This document shows positions 1 through 7,000 of a stretch of 10,786 nt of DNA, one piece after another. How positions within the stretch are numbered: the stretch's first letter is position 1; the number at the start of each line of letters is the position of its first letter. The notes under the pieces are model-generated. The model was not told where the DNA came from and ran no database searches. It saw only the letters and a list, made by a program, of their open reading frames with translations. Made by a program: the position numbers and the translations under genes. The stretch is from Neocallimastix lanati (nom. inval.) (taxonomy: Eukaryota > Neocallimastigomycota > Neocallimastigomycetes > Neocallimastigales > Neocallimastigaceae): NCBI GenBank assembly GCA_016946835.1, contig JACVTC010000024.1:1563501-1574286 (forward strand), in the 5' to 3' direction.

Positions 1-632
1 TTAACCTTAAATTTTATTATTTTATTAAAGTGTTTATTATCAATATTAATATTTTATTTTTATTTTCAAATATATTATTATATTATTATTATATTGTATC
101 AATATTAAACTTGTATTCTTTTTAGTATTTTATTTTATTTTTAAATTGATTATTTAATATTTTTTTTATTCCCCACAAATAAAATCAAATCTTAATTGAT
201 TAATAATAAATATTAAATATATTATAGTTTTTAAATTTATTTTATATAAAATATAAGAATATTATATTAACATTCTTGATTAAAATAACTTTATTTTTCT
301 GTAAAATCTTTTTAAATTTTGTTTGTTTCTTTTCGTATATATTAAATAATTTAGTTTTAGTATATGAAAAATAATATAAAATTATATAAACAAAATTTAT
401 TAAAATAAAAATATTTATGAATTAATTAATTTAAATTAATATAAAATTGAAGTAATTAGTAATAGTAGATTATTTTTTTTAAATATGATAACAAAATGTA
501 GAAAGGCTTTACATATTTATTTTTTTTCAAAAAGTATAAATAAGTGAAGTTTTTCAAGAATTAAAATGTAGAGAGAAAAATATTGAAAATAAATAATTAA
601 ATAAAAATTCTAATAAAACCCGAACCATAACA
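1..632 (+). repeat. 5' LTR (3' portion; start outside the window)
   Basis: Positions 1-632 match 8242-8872 base for base except one extra T in the T-run near 160-168. The match ends at the shared 'cat' (631-633 and 8871-8873), so the LTR most likely ends with ...AACA at 632, fitting the usual CA terminus. A TATA box at 535-542 suggests transcription starts around 560-575, so U3 makes up most of the LTR and R plus U5 is short, under about 80 bases. The sequence is nearly all A/T. By comparison with the 3' copy, roughly 200 bases of LTR lie before the window. Confidence 0.95.
535..542 (+). promoter_or_regulatory. LTR TATA box (TATAAATA)
   Basis: TATAAATA stands in the context AAAAAGTATAAATAAGTG, about 90 bases before the LTR end, and is repeated identically at 8775-8782 in the 3' LTR. 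It is the best core-promoter candidate for the genomic RNA of the element. In such A/T-rich DNA a TATA match alone is weak evidence, but the position near the end of the LTR is right. The transcription start is inferred, not seen. Confidence 0.55.
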
Positions 633-639
633 TAATTTA

Positions 640-657
640 TGGTGGAGATATCGGGGA
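640..657 (+). other. Primer-binding site (tRNA 3'-end complement)
   Basis: TGGTGGAGATATCGGGGA lies 7 bases after the LTR end. Its reverse complement, TCCCCGATATCTCCACCA, reads as a tRNA 3' end: CCA, discriminator A, a 7-base acceptor strand TATCTCC, a 5-base T-stem strand CCCGA, and T-loop bases TC. C61 and a pyrimidine at position 60 are both as expected. The primer tRNA should therefore begin with GGAGATA. I cannot name its amino acid from this alone. The 7-base offset from the LTR is slightly longer than in many Ty3-like elements. Confidence 0.85.
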
Positions 658-696
658 ATATTAGAAAAATAAAATTTAATATTATTTATTAATTAA

Positions 697-894
697 ATTA
701 TTTAACAAAGCCTTGGATATAGATTTCCGGGCTAAGTTTAACCTACATAGTAATTGGGCTAGTAGGCTCTGGACTGCTGTATTTTATATTGAATACAGTA
801 GCCGTGGTACCCGCGTGGCATGACGCCGTGAAGAGGCAAGCTGCACGTCAGACAGGGTATACTATCAGATTATCCATAAGTTTTGTTAAATAAT
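697..894 (+). ncRNA. Structured leader island 1, unknown family
   Basis: This is a block of mixed base composition inside near-pure A/T sequence. Its ends pair: 697-709 is the exact complement of 882-894 (13 bp), followed inward by 714-719 with 871-876. Inside are a hairpin CCTAC (742-746)/GTAGG (762-766); a long hairpin 771-783/792-803 with a 7-bp core CTGTATT/AATACAG, extended by a G-U pair and four more pairs around one bulged A; and TACCC (808-812)/GGGTA (855-859), which encloses further short stems. All pairings were found by eye. No long ORF is present. I recognise no tRNA, SRP, snRNA, group I intron or small ribozyme core. It lies just after the PBS, so it would be part of the genomic RNA leader, with packaging, dimerisation or translation as possible roles (inference). 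Confidence 0.5.
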
Positions 895-946
895 AATAAT
901 TAATAATTTAATATTAATATTAATAATAATAAAAGTTATAATAATA

Positions 947-948
<2 letters not shown>

Positions 949-996
<48 letters not shown>
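949..996 (+). repeat. A48 homopolymer tract
   Basis: An uninterrupted run of 48 A residues follows an AAT-rich stretch after island 1. It could be slippage-grown low complexity or the tail of an old retroposed insertion. No target-site duplication or SINE body was recognised, so it is reported as simple sequence. Confidence 0.9.
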
Positions 997-998
<2 letters not shown>

Positions 999-1161
999 TT
1001 GGAAAACTTTAGTTTTTGTAGTAACTTTATTTAATTATAGATTATAAAATAAAAAATAATAATAAAAAAAAAAAAAAATAATAAAAAGTTAACAAATTTA
1101 CGAAGTTAATATTCGAGTAAGACAGTGTTAGCTTGCAGGATATTAATTTCATAAACTCTTA

Positions 1162-1365
1162 TTTACAATTTTGCAAGGTTTTGTAGATTGTAAACGCGAG
1201 TATCTCAAGGAACAAATCCTTGACAATTAGGCAAATACGCCCTAGAACTATAAAACCTTCACGCTGAAGGCAACTACACACTTCAACAGGTGATAGTTTG
1301 TTCACTCGCGCAGAAAATAAGAGGTGGGTCAGGTTCGATCCCTGATAAAACCCTGGTCATTCTTG
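1162..1365 (+). ncRNA. Structured leader island 2 with tRNA-like acceptor/T-arm
   Basis: GGTTTTG (1177-1183) pairs with TAAAACC (1346-1352) as a 7-bp acceptor-like helix. Directly 5' of 1346 is a canonical 5-bp T-stem, TCAGG (1329-1333)/CCTGA (1341-1345), with the 7-base loop TTCGATC. The acceptor 5' strand is followed by TA, like U8-A9 of tRNA. In place of D and anticodon arms comes CGCGAGT (1195-1201), which pairs perfectly with ACTCGCG (1304-1310) and encloses several hairpins: 1205-1211/1217-1223 (7 bp, 5-base loop), 1246-1251/1293-1298 (6 bp) and 1256-1261/1265-1270 (6 bp). This layout resembles the tRNA-like domain of tmRNA in outline only, and no peptide-tag frame was identified. TTTACAAT (1162-1169)/ATTGTAAA (1187-1194) is a competing 8-bp pairing. 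The T-arm also matches an RNA polymerase III B-box (GTTCGATCC). No family is assigned. Confidence 0.55.
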
Positions 1366-1379
1366 CGAAGTGACGTTAA

Positions 1380-1578
1380 AATATATAGTTTTTTTTATTT
1401 TTATTTTAGGCTTTTATAAATTTGTTCGCCTATTATTATTATTATTATTATTATTATTTTTGCAATAAAATAAAAATATATATATATTTTTTTTCCTTTT
1501 ATTAAAATAATAAATATTTCATTAATAAATTTTTTTTTAATAAATAATAAATTAAATTTTTCTTTAGTGTAGAACAAA

Positions 1579-1617
<39 letters not shown>

Positions 1618-1659
1618 TTTTTTTAACCAATAGTATTATCATAGATATAGATTTATATA

Positions 1660-1717
<58 letters not shown>

Positions 1718-2130
1718 TAATTAATGATAAATATTAAAATAATAAGCAAAAAAAAATTTTTTTTTTTGTAGTACAAATTTTTAATTTTTTTTTTAAATAA
1801 GAATAAATTTTATAAATAAATTTTTTTTTTTATATTAATAATTCTAAATAATAAATTGTAATTTTTTTTTTATGTTTATCAGTTTATTTTATTTTTTTTT
1901 AATATATACATGTACAATATATATATATAGAATATATAAAATTAGATTATTTATATAAAATTAGATTATTATTATTATTTTTCAAATAAGTGTATTATTT
2001 TTATGATTTTATATAATTAAATTTTTTTTTTTTTTTCGAAATTTTTATAATTGAAATTTTTTTTTTGTGTGTTAAATTTTCTATTATTCGTTATATAATT
2101 AATTAAATTTTAATTAAAAAGAAAAATATA
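1380..2130. repeat. Leader low-complexity A/T spacer
   Basis: No gene is seen in this part of the leader. It holds a (TTA)n microsatellite around 1430-1457, A-runs at 1583-1613 (31 bases, directly followed by 11 T) and 1663-1713 (51 bases), and many shorter T-runs. It contains several short upstream ATGs but no ORF of useful length. The A-run/T-run junction at 1583-1624 could form a short A-T hairpin. Confidence 0.85.
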
Positions 2131-2134
2131 AATA

Positions 2135-2419
2135 AGCTGTCTTACAACTCTCTACGCGGGATAGTTGAACACCCACACATAATACTTTATTGTTTTGATC
2201 TTGTTGATACTGGGAAGGATACGTTATTATCTTCTTTATTACTAACAATAAGTTAGCCAAATTAAAAAGAATTTAATATTGCTACCTTCTTTTTATTAAG
2301 TTTCTTAATAATTAACAATCGACATTATCAACTTATCAATAAAGAGCTAAGGGGACTTATTGTAAGAAGGGTTAACAAGCTATATATTTGATGGTTCAAC
2401 ACTATATAGTTTGGCTTGT
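2135..2419 (+). ncRNA. Structured leader island 3, unknown family
   Basis: This is a third mixed-composition block in the leader. The strongest helix is ACAATAAGT+TAGC (2245-2257) with GCTA (2346-2349) and ACTTATTGT (2355-2363): 13 pairs with a 5-base AGGGG bulge. Inside it is an 8-bp hairpin, TTATTAAG (2293-2300)/CTTAATAA (2304-2311). ACAAG plus CTATATA (2375-2386) pairs with TATATAG (2403-2409) and CTTGT (2415-2419). GTTGAAC (2164-2170) is an exact complement of GTTCAAC (2394-2400) in that hairpin's loop. Two further exact 7-mers, 2203-2209/2326-2332 and 2285-2291/2364-2370, cross the main helix, so they are either pseudoknots or alternative folds. No coding potential or known family is recognised. 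Confidence 0.45.
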
Positions 2420-2720
2420 ATTTTAACTTTTTATTTAATATTTCATTAAATGTTATAACAAAGAATTAATAGAATAATAAATATATACAAAAAAGAAATA
2501 AAAATAAAAATAAATATACATTATTATTATTATTTAAGTATTTATACAATTTGCTTTATGTTATATTAATTATTTTAATAAAGGAAATAAATATATTAAA
2601 TAAAATTAAATAAAGAAGTTATTACTACAAATAAATTTAAAAAAAAAAAAGATTAAGATATACATATTTTGTGTATTAATGCTTAAGAGAATATAATAAA
2701 CATTAAAATTCATAATAAAA
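2420..2720. other. A/T-rich leader spacer, nothing recognised
   Basis: This stretch between island 3 and the hairpin array is A/T-rich with short A-runs and a few out-of-context ATGs. I see no ORF, repeat family or convincing fold. Confidence 0.75.
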
Positions 2721-2723
2721 AGC

Positions 2724-2894
2724 TTCAGATTTTCAAATTGCGTTTTTGAGTCTGAATTTATTTTTTTTTTAGTTTCAGATTTTCGAAGGGTGTTTTCGAG
2801 TCTGAATTAATTTATCAGATTTTCAGAGAGAGATTCTGAGTCTGAATTATTATTGGAATAAAGAATTGGATTGTCAGAGGGTTTTCTGAGTCCA
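2724..2894 (+). repeat. Array of four covarying hairpins upstream of gag
   Basis: Four imperfect repeats each fold the same way: outer stem, 5' bulge TTT or TTG facing a single G, inner 5-bp stem, then a 6-7-base loop. The hairpins are 2724-2756, 2774-2806, 2815-2845 and 2867-2894. Outer stems are TTCAGA/TCTGAA (1 and 2), TCAGA/TCTGA (3) and TGGA/TCCA (4). Inner stems are TCAAA/TTTGA, TCGAA/TTCGA, TCAGA/TCTGA and TCAGA/TCTGA. Changes on one strand are matched on the other, which supports conserved RNA structure rather than a plain DNA repeat. The array ends about 120 bases before the gag ATG, where packaging signals often lie. A Gag-binding or packaging role is inference. Confidence 0.8.
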
Positions 2895-3014
2895 TAATTA
2901 TATTATTATAAAACAAAGATAAATTTATTTTTTTTTTGTTATTAAATATATTTTTAAAGTAAACATATTTTTAAATTGGATATCATAGCATTAATACCAT
3001 TTTTAAATTTTCAA

Positions 3015-3908
3015 ATGGCTGAAAATAAAATCAATTTTAAAGAATTAAAAAAGGAATTAAAAGATATCGAGAAAATTTCAAAGGAAAATCTCGATATCAA
3101 ATCTTGGGAATCAGAAATCCGATTATGGATAAAACTTGAGGAAGTTACTGATCCCAAAAAGATTTTTACCGCCTGCTTACTCACGTCTACTGGAGAGCCT
3201 CGCGAAGTTATCCAGGATTTAATTGAAAGTTACAGTACCGATTCTGAATCAGAAAGTGAGGACGAAGAAGAAGAAGAATCTGATTCAGAAGAAAAGAAAA
3301 AAGATGAATATCCTTCCTTAAAGGAAATTGTAGAAGCAATAGAAACTTTTTATGGTCTTAAAGAAGACCAGAATATGTTACTTCGTGAGCTCCGTGCTTT
3401 AAGAATTAAAAGAAATGAGCGAGTAAAAGACTTTAATACTCGTTTCCGATCCATATATTTGAAATTAGATAAGAAAAGAAAGAAGCGAGTCAGTGTTCTC
3501 GATTATATTGATGCTCTTAGGAACAATGAAGAAGCTTGGAAAAAGGTCTCCCTTAAGGATGACATTTCTTTAAATCGGGCGTTTGACATTGCCGAAAAAG
3601 TTGATAGAGTAATGAATTTGAGACCCTCAAAAGAGTACTCAACTGAAATTGTCAACCCAAGAATAAATATCAGGAATAATTATCAAAACAACAGAAAGGT
3701 AGTAAGAGAGAATTATGAAGTTAGAAGCCCAAAAAGAAATAAAGATTACGAATTGGAGGACTTAACAAAAAAAATGAAAAATCTTACCATTAAAGCTTGT
3801 TTTTATTGTAGCGATCCAGGACATTTGCAGTATAATTGTCCTAAGTTAAATGCAATTATTCAAGAAAATAAGAAACGGTTATATAGTGGAAAATCTTTAA
3901 ACCACTAA
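3015..3908 (+). CDS. gag: Gag (capsid/nucleocapsid) polyprotein
   Basis: The 297-residue protein starts at the first ATG of the frame (ATGG context). The frame is open upstream to a TTG at 2976, but a eukaryotic start there is unlikely. It would form the particle shell and bind the genomic RNA in the cytoplasm. Residues 1-70 are helical and charged, and residues 76-98 form a strongly acidic D/E/S stretch. Residues 100-200 contain a retrotransposon-Gag-like capsid segment with the basic run KKRKKR. The C-terminus is basic and carries one zinc knuckle, C262-X2-C265-X4-H270-X4-C275, the nucleic-acid-binding motif of nucleocapsid. The stop overlaps the open pol frame by 22 bases. The last sense codons include the U UUA AAC slippery site, so a fraction of ribosomes should continue into Pol. 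No frameshift or premature stop is seen. Confidence 0.92.
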   Translation: MAENKINFKELKKELKDIEKISKENLDIKSWESEIRLWIKLEEVTDPKKIFTACLLTSTGEPREVIQDLIESYSTDSESESEDEEEEESDSEEKKKDEYPSLKEIVEAIETFYGLKEDQNMLLRELRALRIKRNERVKDFNTRFRSIYLKLDKKRKKRVSVLDYIDALRNNEEAWKKVSLKDDISLNRAFDIAEKVDRVMNLRPSKEYSTEIVNPRINIRNNYQNNRKVVRENYEVRSPKRNKDYELEDLTKKMKNLTIKACFYCSDPGHLQYNCPKLNAIIQENKKRLYSGKSLNH

Positions 3909-4016
3909 AAGGGAGAGGAAGCACTCCCTATAAAAATAAAATAGCTTCATTACAATACAAATCCATTCCTAGTAGTACAAATGATTATAATAAGGAAGAA
4001 AAAGAAGATGCTTCCT
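3896..4016 (+). promoter_or_regulatory. -1 ribosomal frameshift site with hairpin/pseudoknot
   Basis: TTTAAAC (3896-3902) is phased T TTA AAC in the gag frame, a classic -1 slippery heptamer. Gag stops at 3906-3908, while the -1 frame is open from 3887 through all of Pol. After a 7-base spacer, AGGGAG (3910-3915) pairs with CTCCCT (3924-3929). The 8-base loop AGGAAGCA (3916-3923) is exactly complementary to TGCTTCCT (4009-4016), and its GAAGC core also to GCTTC (3944-3948), so an H-type pseudoknot can form with a far or a near partner. AGGAAG at 3993-3998 could compete for 4011-4016 as a local hairpin. Site, phase, spacer and stem match established -1 frameshift signals; efficiency is unknown. 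Confidence 0.9.
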
Positions 4017-7000
4017 ATACTAATGAAACTCACAAAGAATCCGATAATGAGAATGATGTAGAATTTATAGTTAGTGCGACAAAAAGGAAGTTGACGACTA
4101 ACGATGAAACTAGTGAAAATAATGAAAAGAGACAACGTAAAAGTCTCAAAGATAATCCTACCCCTATAACAACTCCTGCAATAAGAAAGATAAAAGAGAA
4201 GGAAATAGAAAATAGAATAATTGTTAAAAATAAAAATCAACTACATCCTTCGATAATGGCGCAGCCTAATATAAATATTGAGAAAGCCAAAGAAAAACAA
4301 ATTCGGAATAAAGAAAGAGCTAACTTTGGAAATAACAAGGGAAAAAGGAAGGAAAGGGAGGATAATATTACTATAAGAGAAAAGCAAAGTCTGGATTCTT
4401 CAAAACAAAGAAATAGCATCATTACTACTAGTGATAAAATGCATCAACGATTAAATAAATTAATTGATAATGAAAACGATAAAATTATTAAAACAAAACA
4501 AATCAATGAAATGGAAGTTATTGAAGTTCCTGAAAAGCTTAATGACGAAGGTCATGAGAATATTACATTACAGAAGCTCATAGATTTTCAAGAGCCTAAA
4601 GAAAAAGCAACAATTAGTAGAACGCTTAGGAACATCAAGATGTGTAAGGATCAGGAAGAATATAATGTTTTACAAGATTTGAATGAAACCAAGTGTAATA
4701 TTAGTTTCGGTCAGCTCCTCAATGTTTCTCCAAAAGTCAGAAGTCAAGTAAGTCAAGGATTAAAATTAGAAAAACCTGAAAAGAAAATAATAGGTGCATT
4801 AAACAATACTATTGCTGCTGCTACCTTGGTAAATAATATTGATCACTCTTATATTAGCAAAAGTAAGGAAACCTCAGAAGAAGATATTGCCATGGTTGAT
4901 GTAACAGTAGATGAAATTCCTGGTAAAGCACTAATTGATTCTTGTAGCAATCTCAATGTTATCACAAAAAAATTTTATGAGAAATTACCTGGAAATTATG
5001 AAGAAGTAGGTATTAGTCGTGGAAGGATACGTTTAGCGACTAAGAATGATGAGTATTCAGAAGGAATCATTGTACGAATACCTGTTAAGATTAATGATTA
5101 TAAAATGATAGTAGATTTTCGTATAATTGATGATGATGACCCATTTTATGATTTGTTGATTAATTTTCAAACTCAAGTAGAACACAATCTTTTTATCCAT
5201 CCTATAAGATATAGTTTATGTCAATTTAATTCTCAAGGACTAATCGACGTTATAGCTCCTATTAATAATAATTTCCAAGAAGAAGAAAAATTAGTATGTA
5301 TAGTAAGGAAAATACTTGAAGATGAAGACACAACTAATGAATTAAAGAAACTTGAAGGTCTATCCCCGCAAGAGTATATCCATGATGAAAAATTTTTAGC
5401 AAGTCTTTGTAAAGATTATAAAGATGTAATAGTAAAATTACTTGAAGAAAACTTGGACATTATAGCGACATCTTCTGAAGAATTAACCCCGTCAGACTTA
5501 GCACCTCATAAGATTAACTTGAAAGCGAACGCAAAACCTGTTAAACAAAGATGTTACAGGGTAACCAAATTTAAATCGGATATTATTAAAGAAGAACTAA
5601 TTAAACTTATTAAGAAAAAGCTAGTTGTACCATCTTATTCAGAATGGTCTTCACCTGTTGTTGTGGTCCCAAAGGCTAATGGAAAATGGAGATTGTGTGT
5701 GGACTACCGCAAGGTGAATGATCTAACCGAAAAAGACTCTTATGCCCTTCCATATATTGACGAGATATTTGACAGTTTAGATGGTGCCAAAATCTTTACT
5801 ACTATGGATCTATACTCAGGTTACCATCAAATCCTAATGGACGAAGAAAGTGTTGAAATAACCAGTTTTACAACCAAATTTGGCAACTACCAATTCAAAG
5901 TTATGCCTTTCGGATTAACTGGAGCTCCGGCTACCTTCCAACGGGAAATGAATAGAATTTTATTTCCTTTAATCGGAAAATGTGTTTTCAACTTTATTGA
6001 TGATATACTTATATATTCAAAAACTGTCGAAGAACATATCCTACACATAAAGCAGGTATTAGCAATCTTCAAGGAACATAAATTAAAAATTAATATTGAA
6101 AAATGTCACTTTATGCAAACGGAAGTTGAAGTTCTTGGTCACAAGATTTCTACTAAGGGTCTTAGTCCTCAAAATAGTAAAATTGAAGCAATTAAAGCCT
6201 GGAAAGAACCCACGAATATACATGAGTTAAGATCATTCTTAGGTGCTGTAGGATATTATAGGAACTTTATAAATGAATATGCTCAAACCTCAGCTCCTCT
6301 TTGTAAGCTATTAAGAAAAGGCGTAAAATATAAATGGAATAATGAACAAAAACAAAGTTTTACCAAATTAAAAGAAAAATTAATTAATGCTCCTATTTTA
6401 AAATATCCAGATTTTTCCAAAGAATTCATTATTCGAACAGATGCATCATATGAAGGTATTGGTGGAGTTTTATTGCAGAAAGACGAATCGGAAATAGAAC
6501 ACCCGATTCATTTCATTAGCCGTAGCTTAACCAAAGCAGAAAAGAATTATGGAATAACCGATTTGGAAGGAACGGCTTTATATTATTGTATTACTAAATT
6601 AAAACCTTATATTATGGGAAGCCCCTTTAGAACCATAGTTTTTACAGATCACAAACCTCTACTAGGTTTATTTAATAATAAGGAACCGAATAATGCACGA
6701 CAAACAAGATGGTGTTTGACTGCAAGTATGCTAAAAGTGGATATTCGCTATGAGCAAGGTAAAAAGAATGTAGTAGCCGACGCTTTATCTAGAATGAAGA
6801 ACGATAAAGAACAAAAGGTATTAGCTATAAAAACGAATAAAGATGATGAAAATGATTCACTTTCTAAAGTAATTAAAGAATTTATTGAAGAAAAATTTAC
6901 AAAGATTGATGGTATAGATTATTTTATAGATGGAAATAATTATAGAAAACTTGTTACCGAAACAAATGAAAAACTAAAATTAATTCTCGAAGCACATCAT

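Noticed and set aside
1177-1352. A host tRNA gene, tRNA with a long intron, or tmRNA
   Set aside because: The acceptor and T-arm are tRNA-like, but no D-arm fits well and the candidate anticodon loop AACAAAT has A instead of U at position 33. Eukaryotic nuclear DNA is not expected to encode tmRNA and I found no tag frame. Kept as tRNA-like only.
949-1713. SINE insertions with poly(A) tails
   Set aside because: Long A-runs follow islands 1 and 2, but I see no flanking target duplications, and A-runs are common throughout this A/T-rich DNA.
690-2420. Group I intron, hammerhead, HDV-like or twister ribozyme, SRP or RNase P RNA
   Set aside because: I looked for the conserved cores (for example CTGATGA with GAAA for hammerhead) and found no convincing match in the three islands.
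2724-2894. CRISPR-like or simple tandem repeat
   Set aside because: The repeats are only loosely similar in sequence, are few and irregularly spaced, and their differences are paired across stems. A eukaryotic LTR element leader also makes CRISPR implausible.
2976-3014. Gag starting at the TTG at 2976
   Set aside because: Non-ATG initiation is unlikely for a eukaryotic element; ATG at 3015 with G at +4 is the first in frame and starts a sensible charged Gag N-terminus.
4256-4258. Independent start of Pol at the ATG at 4256
   Set aside because: The slippery heptamer and downstream structure explain Pol expression, and the pol frame is already open from 3887.
3950-6072. Minus-strand ORFs at 3950-4240, 4237-4422 and 5887-6072
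   Set aside because: They lie antisense to the well-supported pol frame, have low-complexity hydrophobic or unrecognisable products, and are shadows of its codon bias.
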